Source: Pseudidiomarina mangrovi
GTDB taxonomy: Bacteria > Pseudomonadota > Gammaproteobacteria > Enterobacterales > Alteromonadaceae
Direction: 5' to 3'
Length of the DNA stretch: 64,000 nucleotides
Assembly (NCBI RefSeq): GCF_003999375.1
Contig: NZ_RJLC01000010.1
Coordinates: 248,001-312,000 of the forward strand
The notes beneath the pieces were generated by a model, which was given only the letters and a program-made list of their open reading frames with translations, made no database searches and was not told the DNA's origin. How positions within the stretch are numbered: position 1 is the stretch's first letter; each line of letters begins with the position of its first letter. Positions 19,267 through 29,695 of this stretch are shown piece after piece. The translations under genes were made by a program, and so were the position numbers.

Positions 19267-19608
19267 ATGTTGTATGAAATTTTACTTGTGGTGTATTTAA
19301 TCGTAGCCCTGATTTTGATTGGTTTCGTTATGATCCAACAAGGCAAAGGGGCCGATATGGGCGCGTCGTTTGGTGCCGGTGCATCAAATACCGTATTTGG
19401 CTCAAGTGGTTCAGGCAACTTCTTGACCCGTACTACGGCTATTTTGGCAGTTATCTTCTTCGTCCTCAGCTTGGTGCTTGGTAACCTAGCCTCAGGCCGC
19501 GGCGACAGCAAAAGCAACTTTGATACTATCGAAGTTCCGATGACTGAAACCGAAGTTCCAGAAGTGCCAGTAGAACAGAATAATAGCGACGTACCGGGCG
19601 GTAATTAG
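19267..19608 (+). CDS. secG: Protein translocase subunit SecG
   Basis: SecG is the small non-essential SecYEG subunit that assists SecA-driven export. The 113 residues show two transmembrane helices (about 3-22 and 57-75) around a cytoplasmic Gly-rich loop (QQGKGADMGASFGAGAS) that is diagnostic for the family. The acidic, Pro/Glu-rich tail after residue 85 is variable among homologues. It starts 3 bp after tpiA. The Leu tRNA gene begins 21 bp after its stop, so the tRNA is probably processed from the same transcript. Confidence 0.95.
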   Translation: MLYEILLVVYLIVALILIGFVMIQQGKGADMGASFGAGASNTVFGSSGSGNFLTRTTAILAVIFFVLSLVLGNLASGRGDSKSNFDTIEVPMTETEVPEVPVEQNNSDVPGGN

Positions 19609-19629
19609 GCCCACGTTGCAGTCAGCTTT

Positions 19630-19714
19630 GCCGAAGTGGTGGAATTGGTAGACACGCTATCTTGAGGGGGTAGTGCCTTCGGGTGTATGGGTTCGAGTCC
19701 CATCTTCGGCACCA
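19630..19714 (+). tRNA. tRNA-Leu (anticodon GAG)
   Basis: An 85-nt class II tRNA with an encoded CCA. The acceptor stem GCCGAAG/CTTCGGC pairs fully, the anticodon arm CTATC-TTGAGGG-GGTAG shows GAG, a long variable arm is present and the T-arm has GGTTCGAGTCC. It corresponds in position to leuU of E. coli (after secG, before metY). Confidence 0.97.
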
Positions 19715-19732
19715 AATTTGCAGCCTTTACGG

Positions 19733-19760
19733 TTGCTTTCCTTAGGGAAAATCGTATAAT
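19733..19760 (+). promoter_or_regulatory. Promoter of the metY-rimP-nusA-infB operon
   Basis: TTGCTT (19733-19738), 16 bp and a perfect TATAAT (19755-19760) are followed by a GC-rich discriminator (ACGGGACG), which is typical of stringently controlled stable-RNA promoters. Transcription should start about 10 bp before the mature 5' end of the initiator tRNA. Confidence 0.8.
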
Positions 19761-19776
19761 ACGGGACGTTTTCGGA

Positions 19777-19853
<77 letters not shown>

Positions 19854-19882
19854 TTTGTAAGACAAAGGGTCCAGTGTTGTTT

Positions 19883-19909
19883 AAGCCCCGCCAATGTTCG
19901 GGGCTTTTT
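19883..19909 (+). terminator. First leader terminator (metY/rimP)
   Basis: AAGCCCCG (19883-19890) pairs with CGGGGCTT (19899-19906) around an 8-nt loop, followed by five T. It lies 30 bp after the initiator tRNA. Confidence 0.8.
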
Positions 19910-19959
19910 ATCATCTGACCTCTGCTGCAGCGCGTAAGCGATTTAGCAGTCTAAACACT

Positions 19960-19981
19960 GGGCGATTACGCCCTTTTTTTG
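19960..19981 (+). terminator. Second leader terminator, immediately before rimP
   Basis: GGGCG (19960-19964), ATTA loop, CGCCC (19969-19973), then seven T. It ends six bases before the rimP Shine-Dalgarno. With the first hairpin it forms a tandem pair that NusA-dependent read-through could control. Confidence 0.75.
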
Positions 19982-19998
19982 TTTTTAGGAGTTGGCAC

Positions 19999-20457
19999 GT
20001 GGCACGAATGGAAGACCGCTTAGCGGAAATGTTAGCACCAGCTGTTGAAGCAATGGGCTTCGCCTTATGGGGCGTTGAGTTCGTTCGCGCCGGCAAGCAT
20101 TCAACCTTGCGCGTGTATATTGACCATGCCGATGGTATTTCAGTGGACCATTGTGCTCAAGTGAGTCATCAGGTCAGCGCGATCTTGGATGTGGAAGATC
20201 CTATTCAAGCCGAATATTTTTTAGAAGTATCGTCACCAGGTATGGAACGACCGTTTTTTAGTGCTGCACAATTTGCGCTGTACACTGGCGAACAGGCCGC
20301 GGTTGAGCTAACCATGACGCAGCAGGGTAAACGTAAATTTAAGGGTGTTATCGGCGCAGTCGATGGCGAACAGATTGATTTTATTATTGATGGTGAGAAC
20401 TTCTCGGTGAAGCACTCAGCCATCAAGAAAGCACATTTAATTCCTCAGTTTAACTAA
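19999..20457 (+). CDS. rimP: Ribosome maturation factor RimP
   Basis: RimP is needed for 30S subunit maturation, in particular assembly around S19 and the head. Start: GTG at 19999, with AGGAG at 19987-19991 seven bases upstream. Longer readings would start inside the leader terminators. The 152-residue protein has the N-terminal DUF150 alpha/beta domain (GVEFVRAGKHSTLRVYID) and the SH3-like C-terminal domain (KRKFKGVIGAVDGE), and ends IPQFN. It is the first protein gene of the nusA-infB operon. Confidence 0.95.
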   Translation: MARMEDRLAEMLAPAVEAMGFALWGVEFVRAGKHSTLRVYIDHADGISVDHCAQVSHQVSAILDVEDPIQAEYFLEVSSPGMERPFFSAAQFALYTGEQAAVELTMTQQGKRKFKGVIGAVDGEQIDFIIDGENFSVKHSAIKKAHLIPQFN

Positions 20458-20481
20458 GGATCGCGCAGGCGAGGCAGGACC

Positions 20482-21978
20482 ATGGCAAAAGAAATTTTAT
20501 TAGTAGCAGAAGCTGTATCAAACGAAAAAGACGTGCCGAAACAAGCCATTTTTGAGGCTCTAGAGTCGGCGCTTGCGCATGCCACCAAGAAAAAATATGA
20601 CGGTGATATTGATGTGCGCGTGGCGATTAACCGTCAAACCGGTGAATTCGATACCTACCGTCGTTGGTTGGTGGTGGATGACAGCCAACAGCCGTTGGAA
20701 CACCCATATCGCGAAATCAGCTTAGCCGCTGCACAGTACGAAGACCCGTCAGTGGTTGAAGGCGACTATGTGGAAGAGCAGATCGATTCGATTGAATTTG
20801 ACCGCATCACCACACAAACCGCCAAGCAAGTTATTGTGCAGAAAGTACGTGAAGCAGAGCGGGCAAAAATTGTTGATGAATACAAAGACCAAGTCGGTGA
20901 CTTAGTCAGCGGTATTGTCAAACGCGCTAATCGCGAGCACGTGATTTTAGATTTGGGCAACAATGCCGAAGCAATTATTTATCGTGAAGAAATGCTGCCA
21001 CGTGAATCTGTCCGTGTCGGTGACCGCGTCCGTGGTTTGCTGTACGACGTGCGCCCAGAAGCGCGCGGTGCACAATTATTTGTTAGCCGTACCAACCCCA
21101 ATTTCTTAGTTGAGTTGTTCCGCATTGAAGTGCCAGAAATTGGCGAAGAAATGATTGAAATTCGTGGTGCCGCTCGCGACCCAGGTTCACGCGCTAAAAT
21201 TGCGGTGAAGAGTAACGACCGTCGTATCGACCCAGTCGGTGCTTGCGTTGGTATGCGTGGCGCGCGCGTGCAAGCCGTATCAGGCGAGTTGGGCGGTGAG
21301 CGCGTCGATATCGTGTTGTGGGACGATAACCCAGCACAGTTCGTGATCAACGCCATGTCACCGGCTGAAGTTGCATCCATTGTGGTGGATGAAGAATCGC
21401 ACACCATGGAAGTGGCGGTAGAAGAAGGCAACCTAGCCCAAGCGATCGGTAAAGCTGGCCAGAACGTGCGTTTAGCAAGCCAATTAACGGGCTGGAAGCT
21501 GAACGTTATGTCGGTCACCGATTTTAACGAGAAGAACCAAGCTGAAACCCAGCGTGTGCTTGATTTATTCACCAAACACTTAGATATCGATGAAGACTTC
21601 GCCGGAGTGTTAGTTGAAGAAGGCTTCTCATCATTAGAAGAAATCGCCTACGTGCCGATGGATGAATTGTTAGCCATTGATGGTATGGATGAAGACATCG
21701 TTGAAGAGTTGCGCAACCGTGCCAAAGCGGTGTTGACGACGCGGGCGCTGGCCAATGAGGAAACGCTTGAAGCCGAACCGGACCAAAGCCTCTTAGACTT
21801 ACCAGGATTAGATCGTCATTTAGCTTATGTATTGGCGAGCCGCGGTGTGGTTACACTGGAAGATTTGGCAGAACAGGGTATCGACGATCTCGCTGATATT
21901 GAAGAATTAGACGAACAACGAGCCGGTGAGCTGATTATGCAAGCGCGTAATATTTGCTGGTTCGGTGATGAAGCATAA
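20482..21978 (+). CDS. nusA: Transcription termination/antitermination factor NusA
   Basis: NusA binds RNA polymerase and modulates pausing, intrinsic termination and antitermination. The 498 residues show the N-terminal RNAP-binding domain, the S1 domain (about 135-200, [21 protein letters not shown]), KH1 and KH2 (about 200-345, including [11 protein letters not shown] and [13 protein letters not shown]), and two acidic helix-hairpin repeats after residue 360 as in E. coli. It lies 24 bp after rimP and 23 bp before infB. In E. coli NusA represses its own operon at leader terminators, and comparable terminators are present here. Confidence 0.98.
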   Translation: MAKEILLVAEAVSNEKDVPKQAIFEALESALAHATKKKYDGDIDVRVAINRQTGEFDTYRRWLVVDDSQQPLEHPYREISLAAAQYEDPSVVEGDYVEEQIDSIEFDRITTQTAKQVIVQKVREAERAKIVDEYKDQVGDLVSGIVKRANREHVILDLGNNAEAIIYREEMLPRESVRVGDRVRGLLYDVRPEARGAQLFVSRTNPNFLVELFRIEVPEIGEEMIEIRGAARDPGSRAKIAVKSNDRRIDPVGACVGMRGARVQAVSGELGGERVDIVLWDDNPAQFVINAMSPAEVASIVVDEESHTMEVAVEEGNLAQAIGKAGQNVRLASQLTGWKLNVMSVTDFNEKNQAETQRVLDLFTKHLDIDEDFAGVLVEEGFSSLEEIAYVPMDELLAIDGMDEDIVEELRNRAKAVLTTRALANEETLEAEPDQSLLDLPGLDRHLAYVLASRGVVTLEDLAEQGIDDLADIEELDEQRAGELIMQARNICWFGDEA

Positions 21979-22001
21979 GGTCAACGGGGGTACAACAGAC
22001 T

Positions 22002-24686
22002 ATGGAAGTAGTAACGCTAGATAAGCTAGCCCAAGATGTGGGTACGACAGTTGAACGTTTAGTCCAGCAGTTTGCCGAAGCCGGCCTGAAAAAGCAGCCG
22101 GGTGATAACGTCACCGAAGACGAGAAGCAGGCACTGCTCAAGCATTTGAACAAACAACATGGCGGCACCGGCACGGCTGAGCCGAAGAAAATGACGCTGA
22201 AGCGCAAGGAAAAAACCACCCTGAGTATTGGTGGTGGCCCTGGCCGTTCAAAATCAGTGCAAGTTGAGGTACGCAAAACCCGCACTTATGTGAAGCGCTC
22301 AGAAGTTGAAGAACAACAACGCGCTGAACAAGAGCGGGCTGAAGCCGAGCGCGCAGCCGCTGAAGCAGCGAAACGTGAAGCCGAAGCCAAAGCGGCCGCT
22401 GAAGCGAAAATCGCTGCCGATAAGAAAGCACAGGAAGAACGTGCTGCAGCTGAATTAGCACGGCGTGAAAAAGACAAAGCAAAAGCGAAAGCAGATGCCG
22501 AAAAACGTGCGGCAATGACGCCAGAAGAGCGTAAGAAAGCTGACGAAATGAAGGCTGAAGCGGAGCGTTTGCGTAAAGCACAAGAAGAAGAAGCTCGTAA
22601 AAAGGCTGAAGCAGAAGCGGCGCTACAAGCTGAAGAAGCACGCCGTTTAGCTGAGGAGAACTCGGCGCGCTGGCAAGAAGAAGAAGCCAAGCGCAAGAAA
22701 GCTGAGCAAGAAGATGTGCATTTCACCACCTCGGCCACCGCACGTGTTGCCGAAGATGAGCAGGACGTCGATGAAGAGCGTCGCAGCAGCCGTCGTAAAG
22801 GCGCACCGGCGAAACGCCGTAGTGGCTACGATGACGATCGCGATGATGGTTCGCGCCGCGAGAAGCGTCGTAAAGGTGCTAAACGCTCAACACTCCATCA
22901 AGGTTTCAATAAGCCCGCTATGCCAGTAGAACGTGAAGTTAAATTAGGCGAGACCATCACCGTGGGTGAATTGGCCAACCGTATGGCGGTGAAAGCCAGT
23001 GAAGTGATCAAAACCATGATGAAAATGGGTGAAATGGTCACCATCAACCAAGTGTTGGACCAAGAAACCGCCAGTTTAGTGGTTGAAGAAATGGGCCACA
23101 AAGTCTTGTTAGTTAGTGATAACGCGCTGGAGCAAGAAGTATTGGCTGACCGTGACGGTGAAACTGCTGGTCAACCGGTACCGCGTGCACCGGTAGTCAC
23201 GGTAATGGGTCACGTTGACCATGGTAAAACCTCGCTATTGGACTACATTCGTAAAGCCAAAGTGGCAGCCGGTGAAGCCGGTGGTATCACCCAGCACATT
23301 GGTGCTTACCACGTGGAAACCCCGCGCGGCATGGTGACCTTCTTAGATACTCCGGGTCACGCGGCGTTTACCTCAATGCGTGCTCGTGGTGCTAGTGCCA
23401 CAGATATCGTGATCTTGGTGGTGGCGGCCGATGACGGCGTGATGCCACAAACCTTAGAAGCGATTCAGCACGCCAAGGCGGCCAAAGTGCCGATGGTGGT
23501 TGCGATCACCAAAATGGATAAGCCAGAAGCTGATCCAGACCGAGTAAAAAATGAATTAGCTCAGCGTGACGTTATCCCAGAAGATTGGGGTGGCGAGGTG
23601 ATGTTTGTGCCAGTATCGGCCAAATCAGGCGAAGGTATTGATAACTTACTCGAATCAATCTTGTTGCAAGCTGAAGTGTTAGATTTGAAAGCGGTTGCTG
23701 ATGGCATGGGCCACGGTATCGTGATTGAATCGCGGCTCGATAAAGGTCGCGGGCCAGTGGCTTCGATCTTGGTGCAAGAAGGCACCTTACGCCAGGGCGA
23801 TATTGTTCTGTGTGGTCTTGAGTATGGCCGTGTTCGTGCCATGCGCGATGAATTAGGTCGTGATATTAAAGAAGCTGGTCCATCCATTCCAGTTGAGATC
23901 CTCGGTTTGTCGGGCGTACCGCAAGCGGGCGATGAAGCGACTGTGGTGAAGGACGAGCGTAAAGCCCGTGAAGTTGCTAACTACCGTCAAGGTAAATACC
24001 GCGAAGTGAAACTGGCCAAGCAGCAGAAGGCCAAGTTGGAGAACATGTTCGCCAACATGCAAGAAGGCGCGGTACAAGAACTGAATATCGTTCTGAAATC
24101 AGACGTACAAGGCTCGTTAGAAGCTATTGCCGATTCATTGCAGAAGCTGTCAACCGACGAAGTGAAGGTCAACATTATTGGTAGCGGCGTAGGTGGAATC
24201 ACCGAAACTGACGCCTCGTTGGCGAGTGCCTCGAACGCTATCGTGATTGGTTTCAACGTGCGTGCCGACGCTACCGCTAAGCGCTTGATGGAACAAGATG
24301 CGGTTGATCTGCGCTACTACAGCATCATCTATGAATTGTTAGATGAAGTGAAATTAGCCATGACCGGTATGTTGGCTCCAGAATTCAAGCAGCAAATTAT
24401 TGGTTTAGCCGAAGTACGTGACGTGTTTAAGTCACCGAAAATTGGCGCCATTGCTGGTTGTATGGTCACTGAAGGTATCGTCAAGCGCTCAGCACCGATT
24501 CGCGTACTGCGTGACAACGTGGTGATTTTTGAAGGCGAACTTGACTCATTGCGTCGCTTCAAAGACGATGTCAACGAAGTGCGTAATGGCATGGAGTGTG
24601 GTATCGGCGTGAAGAACTACAATGACGTGCGCGTCGGTGACCACATCGAAGTATTTGAAACCATTCAAGTGGAACGGAGTTTATAA
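22002..24686 (+). CDS. infB: Translation initiation factor IF-2
   Basis: IF-2 is the GTPase that places fMet-tRNA on the 30S subunit and promotes subunit joining. The 894 residues have the IF2-N module at the start. A long Ala/Glu/Lys/Arg-rich coiled linker follows (about 95-270), then a second IF2-N domain and the G domain: [12 protein letters not shown] (G1), DTPGHAAF (G3) and TKMD (G4, where most GTPases have NKxD). Domains II, III and the C-terminal fMet-binding C2 complete it. In E. coli shorter forms arise from internal starts; I cannot decide this here. It is followed by rbfA after 6 bp. Confidence 0.98.
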   Translation: MEVVTLDKLAQDVGTTVERLVQQFAEAGLKKQPGDNVTEDEKQALLKHLNKQHGGTGTAEPKKMTLKRKEKTTLSIGGGPGRSKSVQVEVRKTRTYVKRSEVEEQQRAEQERAEAERAAAEAAKREAEAKAAAEAKIAADKKAQEERAAAELARREKDKAKAKADAEKRAAMTPEERKKADEMKAEAERLRKAQEEEARKKAEAEAALQAEEARRLAEENSARWQEEEAKRKKAEQEDVHFTTSATARVAEDEQDVDEERRSSRRKGAPAKRRSGYDDDRDDGSRREKRRKGAKRSTLHQGFNKPAMPVEREVKLGETITVGELANRMAVKASEVIKTMMKMGEMVTINQVLDQETASLVVEEMGHKVLLVSDNALEQEVLADRDGETAGQPVPRAPVVTVMGHVDHGKTSLLDYIRKAKVAAGEAGGITQHIGAYHVETPRGMVTFLDTPGHAAFTSMRARGASATDIVILVVAADDGVMPQTLEAIQHAKAAKVPMVVAITKMDKPEADPDRVKNELAQRDVIPEDWGGEVMFVPVSAKSGEGIDNLLESILLQAEVLDLKAVADGMGHGIVIESRLDKGRGPVASILVQEGTLRQGDIVLCGLEYGRVRAMRDELGRDIKEAGPSIPVEILGLSGVPQAGDEATVVKDERKAREVANYRQGKYREVKLAKQQKAKLENMFANMQEGAVQELNIVLKSDVQGSLEAIADSLQKLSTDEVKVNIIGSGVGGITETDASLASASNAIVIGFNVRADATAKRLMEQDAVDLRYYSIIYELLDEVKLAMTGMLAPEFKQQIIGLAEVRDVFKSPKIGAIAGCMVTEGIVKRSAPIRVLRDNVVIFEGELDSLRRFKDDVNEVRNGMECGIGVKNYNDVRVGDHIEVFETIQVERSL

Positions 24687-24692
24687 GCCCTT

Positions 24693-25076
24693 ATGGCAAA
24701 AGATTACAGCCGTACCGACCGGGTCGGCGAACAGTATCAACGTGAAATAGCCATGATTATTCAGCGCGAGATCAAAGATCCGCGCTTGTCTATGGCGACG
24801 GTATCTGCCATTGAAGTTTCACGTGATCTGGCCTATGCCAAAGTGTTTGTGACCTTTTTTGAGGAAGATCCAGACAAGTTGAAGATGAGCCTAAAAATTC
24901 TCAACGACGCCGCTGGATTTATCCGTTCATTGATGGGTAAGCGGGTACGCGCGCGGATCATGCCAGAGCTGCGCTTTATGCATGACCCATCGCTGAACGA
25001 AGGGATTCGTATGTCACGGTTGGTGGACGAAGCAATTCGCAACGACCAATTGAAGGACAAATCAGGAGACCAGTGA
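24693..25076 (+). CDS. rbfA: 30S ribosome-binding factor RbfA
   Basis: RbfA is a KH-type protein that binds the 5' end region of 16S rRNA during late 30S maturation and is important in the cold. The 127 residues show the typical start ([18 protein letters not shown]), the [18 protein letters not shown] core and the [12 protein letters not shown] motif. It lies 6 bp after infB and its stop codon overlaps the truB start. Confidence 0.97.
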   Translation: MAKDYSRTDRVGEQYQREIAMIIQREIKDPRLSMATVSAIEVSRDLAYAKVFVTFFEEDPDKLKMSLKILNDAAGFIRSLMGKRVRARIMPELRFMHDPSLNEGIRMSRLVDEAIRNDQLKDKSGDQ

Positions 25077-26029
25077 TGGGGCGTCGTAAGTCAGGGCGCA
25101 ACGTCAATGGTGTGATCCTGTTAGATAAACCGAAACATCTCAGCTCAAACGCCGCCCTGCAACAAGTGCGGCGTTTTTTTAATGCCAATAAAGCCGGTCA
25201 TACTGGAGCGTTGGATCCGCTCGCTACGGGTTGGTTACCGCTATGTTTTGGCGAAGCAACCAAGGTCAGTCACTACTGTTTGGAAGCTGACAAACGCTAT
25301 GTCGTGATGGCGCAATTGGGTGTGCGCACCACCACCTCTGATGCCGAAGGTGAAGTGGTCGCTGAAGCCGAAGTGAATGTCACCGAGGCACAGTTACAAC
25401 AGGTTATTGGCCAGTTTATTGGCCCGCAACAGCAATCACCCTCTATTTATTCAGCGCTCAAACATGAAGGCAAACCGCTGTACTATTATGCTCGTTTGGG
25501 TATTGAGGTACCGCGCAAGACCCGTGACATTGTCATTCGCGCTATCGATTTGCTGAGTTTTGATGGTCAGCGTGCCGAACTGGAAGTGACCTGCTCAAAA
25601 GGTACTTATATTCGCACCCTAGTGGATGATATTGGCCAGCAATTGGGCTGTGGTGCTCATGTGGCTGAACTTCGTCGCACCTGGATTGAAGGGGTGGAAG
25701 GCCAGTTGCTGACGCTAGAGCAGGTGGCAGAAGTGGCGGCGCAGTGTAACCCAGAGCAGGGCGATTACGCTGCGCTTGATGCGCTGCTGGCAGGCAATGA
25801 CGCGGTAGTGCGACAGCTGCCATCGGTGCAATTAGATAACCAAGCAGCGCAGCAGTTTATGCAAGGCATGCCGATTACTCTTGCCGACTTAGTATGGCCT
25901 GCTGAGAGCCTACTGCGGGTCTGGCGCGAGAGCGATAACGCCCTACTTGGAGTGGCGGTGTTTGATGGCCAACGGTTGCTGCCAAAACGAGTGATGAATG
26001 ACGTTGCGAGCATTGCACAAACTGACTGA
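25076..26029 (+). CDS. truB: tRNA pseudouridine-55 synthase TruB
   Basis: TruB makes pseudouridine 55 in the T-loop of tRNAs. I prefer the ATG at 25076 (overlapping the rbfA stop by 1 nt as TGATG) over the GTG three bases earlier, because AGGAG at 25064-25068 is then seven bases away; this gives 317 residues. The catalytic Asp is D47 in GALDPLATG. The KRYVVMAQLG and CSKGTYIRTL motifs follow, and a C-terminal PUA-like domain ends the protein. The rpsO promoter lies within its last codons. Confidence 0.96.
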   Translation: MGRRKSGRNVNGVILLDKPKHLSSNAALQQVRRFFNANKAGHTGALDPLATGWLPLCFGEATKVSHYCLEADKRYVVMAQLGVRTTTSDAEGEVVAEAEVNVTEAQLQQVIGQFIGPQQQSPSIYSALKHEGKPLYYYARLGIEVPRKTRDIVIRAIDLLSFDGQRAELEVTCSKGTYIRTLVDDIGQQLGCGAHVAELRRTWIEGVEGQLLTLEQVAEVAAQCNPEQGDYAALDALLAGNDAVVRQLPSVQLDNQAAQQFMQGMPITLADLVWPAESLLRVWRESDNALLGVAVFDGQRLLPKRVMNDVASIAQTD

Positions 26030-26041
26030 TGTGCGTATAAT
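26013..26041 (+). promoter_or_regulatory. Promoter of rpsO
   Basis: TTGCAC (26013-26018), a 17-bp spacer and a perfect TATAAT (26036-26041). It overlaps the 3' end of truB and gives a leader of about 70 nt. In E. coli the equivalent leader carries the S15-binding pseudoknot that represses rpsO; I could not establish a matching fold by eye. Confidence 0.8.
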
Positions 26042-26118
26042 GCACGCCTTATCCGTTGGTGCTGAATTAGTGATTGGCACTGACATTTTAAAAGCGTAGT
26101 ACTATTTTGGAGTAAGTT

Positions 26119-26388
26119 ATGTCACTAACAGCAGCACAGAAAGCTGAAGTTGTAAAAAACTTTGCACAAAGCGAAGGCGATACTGGTTCACCAGAAGTGC
26201 AAGTTGCACTGTTAAGCGCCAACATTGACGCTCTGCAAGGTCACTTTAAAGAGCATAAGAAAGATCACCACTCACGTCGTGGTCTGTTGCGGATGGTTAG
26301 CCAGCGTCGTAAATTGCTGGACTACCTCAAGCGTAAAGACAGCCAGCGCTATTTCACGCTGCTTGAGCGCTTAGGTTTACGCCGCTAA
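26119..26388 (+). CDS. rpsO: 30S ribosomal protein S15
   Basis: S15 is a primary 16S rRNA-binding protein of the 30S platform and contacts 23S rRNA in bridge B4. The 89 residues match the universal length, including [19 protein letters not shown] (around residues 41-59) and the terminal [21 protein letters not shown] precedes the ATG with good spacing. It has its own promoter, and a strong terminator separates it from pnp, as in E. coli where some transcripts read through. Confidence 0.98.
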   Translation: MSLTAAQKAEVVKNFAQSEGDTGSPEVQVALLSANIDALQGHFKEHKKDHHSRRGLLRMVSQRRKLLDYLKRKDSQRYFTLLERLGLRR

Positions 26389-26397
26389 TCAGTGTTC

Positions 26398-26426
26398 AAA
26401 AAAAGGGGCCAACAGGCCCCTTTTTT
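26398..26426 (+). terminator. Intrinsic terminator between rpsO and pnp
   Basis: The A-rich arm plus GGGGCC (26405-26410), an AACA loop, GGCCCC (26415-26420) and TTTTTT (26421-26426). It is nearly symmetric (A6/T6) so may work in both directions. It starts 10 bp after the rpsO stop. Confidence 0.92.
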
Positions 26427-26434
26427 GTTATTTT

Positions 26435-26499
26435 AAGCATGAAATTTAAGCATGAAATTTAAGCATGAAATGTAAGTAAGAAATCCAAGTAAGAAAACA
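26435..26499 (+). repeat. Five tandem 13-bp repeats in the pnp leader
   Basis: Units at 26435, 26448, 26461, 26474 and 26487. The first two are identical (AAGCATGAAATTT), the third differs at one base, and the last two share AAGTAAGAAA. The array fills most of the 26427-26532 leader of pnp. The first three units each contain an ATG opening a very short frame (at most 7 codons) without a visible ribosome-binding site. Confidence 0.9.
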
Positions 26500-26532
26500 T
26501 GAGCAAAAAAGAAGAGTGAAGGAAAATAAAAC

Positions 26533-28674
26533 GTGAATCCAATTACTAAAAAGTTCCAATACGGTCGTCATACCGTAACCTTAGAAACTGGTGCGATGGC
26601 GCGCCAAGCGACTGCAGCTGTACTGGTGAGCATGGATGACACCACGGTATTAGTCACTGTTGTGGCTAAAAAAGAAGCCAAAGAAGGCCAAGATTTCTTC
26701 CCATTAACAGTCAACTATCAAGAGCGTACTTACGCCGTTGGTAAAATTCCAGGTGGCTTCTTCAAGCGTGAAGGCCGCCCATCAGAAAACGAAACCTTAA
26801 CCTCACGCCTGATCGACCGCCCAATCCGCCCGTTGTTCCCTGAAGGGTTTAATAACGAAGTGCAGGTGATTGCCACGGTTATCTCGGTCAACCCACAAAT
26901 CAATCCAGACATCGTATCGTTAATTGGTACTTCAGCAGCACTCGCCATTTCTGGCGTACCATTTGCTGGCCCAATTGGCGCGGCGCGGGTTGGTGTGGTG
27001 AATGATGAGTACGTATTAAACCCAACTACCGAAGAACTCGCCGTATCGAAGCTGGATCTAGTAGTTGCTGGTACTGCCAATGCAGTATTGATGGTTGAAT
27101 CTGAAGCACAATTGCTGAGCGAAGATCACATGTTAGGCGCGGTGGTTTATGGCCACGACGCTATGCAAACCGTTATCAACGCGATCAATGAATTTGCTGC
27201 TGAATCGGCCAAGCCGAAGTGGGATTGGGTTGCACCAGCTAAAAACGAAGCGTTATTAGCGAAAATTCGTGAATTAGCTGAAGCCGGAATCGGTGAAGCT
27301 TACCGTATCACTGAGAAAGCCGCCCGTTACGAGCAAATCAGTAGCTTGAAAGCACAAGTGACTGAGCAGTTGATCGCCGCGGACGAGAGCCTAGACAAGA
27401 AAGAAATTGGCGACTTGTTCCACTCATTAGAAAGCCATGTAGTGCGTAGCCGTATTACCAATGGTGAGAAGCGTATCGACGGTCGCGACCCAGATATGGT
27501 GCGTGCCTTACATATGGCGACTGGCGTGCTGCCACGCACCCACGGTTCAGCAGTATTTACCCGTGGCGAAACGCAAGCCTTAGTAACTGCTACCTTAGGC
27601 ACTGAGCGCGACGCGCAAACTATGGACGACCTGACTGGCAACAGCAGCAACCGCTTCATGTTGCATTACAACTTTCCTCCGTACTGTGTGGGCGAAACCG
27701 GTATGGTTGGCTCACCGAAGCGTCGCGAAATCGGCCACGGCCGTTTAGCTAAGCGCGGTGTACAAGCAGTGATGCCAAGCCAAGAAGAGTTCCCATATAC
27801 CGTTCGGGTGGTTTCTGAAATCACTGAATCTAATGGTTCAAGCTCAATGGCCTCAGTATGTGGTGCATCATTAGCGTTGATGGATGCCGGCGTACCGTTA
27901 AAAGCTTCAGTTGCTGGTATTGCTATGGGCTTGGTCAAGGAAGGTGACAAGTTTGTGGTGTTATCTGACATCTTAGGTGATGAAGATCACTTAGGTGACA
28001 TGGACTTTAAAGTTGCCGGTAGCAAAGAAGGCGTAACCGCCTTGCAAATGGATATCAAAATTGACGGTATTACCCGCGAAATTATGGAAATTGCCCTAGC
28101 GCAAGCCAAAGCCGCGCGTTTACATATCCTCAATGTGATGGACGAAGCACTGACTGGCGCACGTACTGAGTTGTCAGCTTATGCTCCGCGTTACCACACC
28201 ATCAAGATCAACCCTGAGAAGATCCGTGATGTGATTGGTAAAGGCGGCGCGGTGATCCGCGAGCTGACCGAAAGCACCAACACCAACATCGAAATTAACG
28301 ATGACGGTACCGTGCGTATCGCTGCAACCGACCAAGCCTCTGCTGATGCCGCAATCGCCCGTATCGAAGCGATTACTGCAGATGTCGAAGTAGGTCGTAT
28401 TTACCAAGGTAAAGTGGCACGTATCGTTGATTTCGGTGCGTTTGTGACTATTCTGCCAGGTAAAGATGGCCTGGTGCATATTTCACAAATTGCTGAAGAG
28501 CGTGTTAACGATGTCAACGAATACATTAAAGTAGGCGACACCGTTGCCGTTAAAGTGCTTGAAATTGACCGCCAAGGTCGCGTTCGGTTAAGCATGAAAG
28601 ACGCCAGCGATAAGCCAGCTGCAGCACCTGCTGTAGAAGCGGCTGAACCAGCACAAGACGACACTGCTGAATAA
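26533..28674 (+). CDS. pnp: Polyribonucleotide nucleotidyltransferase (PNPase)
   Basis: PNPase is the phosphorolytic 3'-5' exoribonuclease of the RNA degradosome. The 713 residues contain two RNase PH domains (about 1-215 and 300-540) with the helical domain between. The second PH core includes the [19 protein letters not shown] and [18 protein letters not shown] segments. A KH domain ([12 protein letters not shown], ~567) and an S1 domain ([15 protein letters not shown], ~625) follow. Translation begins at a GTG (26533) with AAGGAA at 26519-26524. E. coli pnp is autoregulated through its leader; here the leader holds a tandem repeat. Confidence 0.98.
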   Translation: MNPITKKFQYGRHTVTLETGAMARQATAAVLVSMDDTTVLVTVVAKKEAKEGQDFFPLTVNYQERTYAVGKIPGGFFKREGRPSENETLTSRLIDRPIRPLFPEGFNNEVQVIATVISVNPQINPDIVSLIGTSAALAISGVPFAGPIGAARVGVVNDEYVLNPTTEELAVSKLDLVVAGTANAVLMVESEAQLLSEDHMLGAVVYGHDAMQTVINAINEFAAESAKPKWDWVAPAKNEALLAKIRELAEAGIGEAYRITEKAARYEQISSLKAQVTEQLIAADESLDKKEIGDLFHSLESHVVRSRITNGEKRIDGRDPDMVRALHMATGVLPRTHGSAVFTRGETQALVTATLGTERDAQTMDDLTGNSSNRFMLHYNFPPYCVGETGMVGSPKRREIGHGRLAKRGVQAVMPSQEEFPYTVRVVSEITESNGSSSMASVCGASLALMDAGVPLKASVAGIAMGLVKEGDKFVVLSDILGDEDHLGDMDFKVAGSKEGVTALQMDIKIDGITREIMEIALAQAKAARLHILNVMDEALTGARTELSAYAPRYHTIKINPEKIRDVIGKGGAVIRELTESTNTNIEINDDGTVRIAATDQASADAAIARIEAITADVEVGRIYQGKVARIVDFGAFVTILPGKDGLVHISQIAEERVNDVNEYIKVGDTVAVKVLEIDRQGRVRLSMKDASDKPAAAPAVEAAEPAQDDTAE

Positions 28675-28702
28675 TCGCATAGGTTGACCTGTGTGAATGT
28701 CG

Positions 28703-28734
28703 AAAAGGAGCCGAGCGGCTCCTTTTCTTTTTTT
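28703..28734 (+). terminator. Intrinsic terminator after pnp
   Basis: AAAAGGAGCC (28703-28712), GAGC loop, GGCTCCTTTT (28717-28726), then C and seven T. It lies 28 bp after the pnp stop, ahead of nlpI. Confidence 0.92.
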
Positions 28735-28789
28735 CGGCTCACTAGGGTATGATAGCGCTAGATTTCGTTGCTTTGACAAGGACACCCGC

Positions 28790-29695
28790 ATGAACAAATG
28801 GTGGTTGAGTATTACTGTAGCGCTGCTGTTGAGTGCCTGTGCTAGTAATGGCAACGGTAATGCTGCTGATGATAGCTTGAGTGATTTAGTGGTCTCTGCA
28901 CCACAACCTATGAATGTGCGCTACCAATTAGAAATCGCTAAGCTGACCGAGATCCTAACCAGTCATCATAGTGAAGAGATTGATAACCAACAACTGGCTG
29001 AATTTTGGTTTCGTCGTGCGGCACTTTACGATGCTTTAGGCCTGTCGATACTGGCGCGTTTTGATTTTAATATGGCGTTAGAATTTAATCCGGGTATGGC
29101 TGACGCGTACAATTATCTGGGTATTCACGATACCCAAAATCAGCAATTTGATTATGCTTTTGAAGCCTTTGAAGCGGCTATTGAGCTTGATCCTGAGCAT
29201 CCCTATGCCTATTTGAACCGTGGCATTACCGCTTATTATGATAACCGTATGACGCTGGCGATTGATGATTTGCAACGTCATTTCAATGCCGACCCGAGCG
29301 ATCCATACCGGAGTTTATGGCTATTTTTCGCTGAGCAACACAGCGATGATAAAGCTGCTCGTATTGCTTTGGCTCAACGTCGCTTGAGCCACGCGACTAG
29401 CGAATGGGGTTGGGTATTGAATGACTTGATGCTGGGTGTCGTGACCGAGCGCAGGTTTTTACAGCAGTATTTAGGTGCTAACTTGGCTGCCGATGAAACC
29501 ATGGCAGAACGACTCTGCGAAGCATATTTCTATCTGGGTAAGTTGAAACAGCTAGAGGGCAACAATGAGCGTGCGCTGGTGTATTTTCAGCTGGCCCTAA
29601 GTACCAACGTGTTTACCTTTTTAGAGCATCGCTACGCAGGATTGGAAATTGAACGCAGTCAGCAAATCCTTGAGCTTAGTCGCAACCCTCAGTAG
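28790..29695 (+). CDS. nlpI: Lipoprotein NlpI, TPR adaptor
   Basis: NlpI is an outer-membrane lipoprotein with tetratricopeptide repeats. In E. coli it scaffolds the protease Prc and peptidoglycan endopeptidases such as MepS. The start is the ATG at 28790, with AAGGA at 28778-28782; the longer reading frame runs into the pnp terminator. The 301 residues have a signal peptide with lipobox LSAC (Cys 18 region), then TPR motifs including AEFWFRRAALYDALGLSILA, MADAYNYLGIH and HPYAYLNRGITAYY. Position after pnp matches E. coli. Its 3' end overlaps the next gene by 47 nt. Confidence 0.92.
   Translation: MNKWWLSITVALLLSACASNGNGNAADDSLSDLVVSAPQPMNVRYQLEIAKLTEILTSHHSEEIDNQQLAEFWFRRAALYDALGLSILARFDFNMALEFNPGMADAYNYLGIHDTQNQQFDYAFEAFEAAIELDPEHPYAYLNRGITAYYDNRMTLAIDDLQRHFNADPSDPYRSLWLFFAEQHSDDKAARIALAQRRLSHATSEWGWVLNDLMLGVVTERRFLQQYLGANLAADETMAERLCEAYFYLGKLKQLEGNNERALVYFQLALSTNVFTFLEHRYAGLEIERSQQILELSRNPQ

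Noticed and set aside
26435-26499. CRISPR array
   Set aside because: 13-bp head-to-tail units without spacers; no cas genes.
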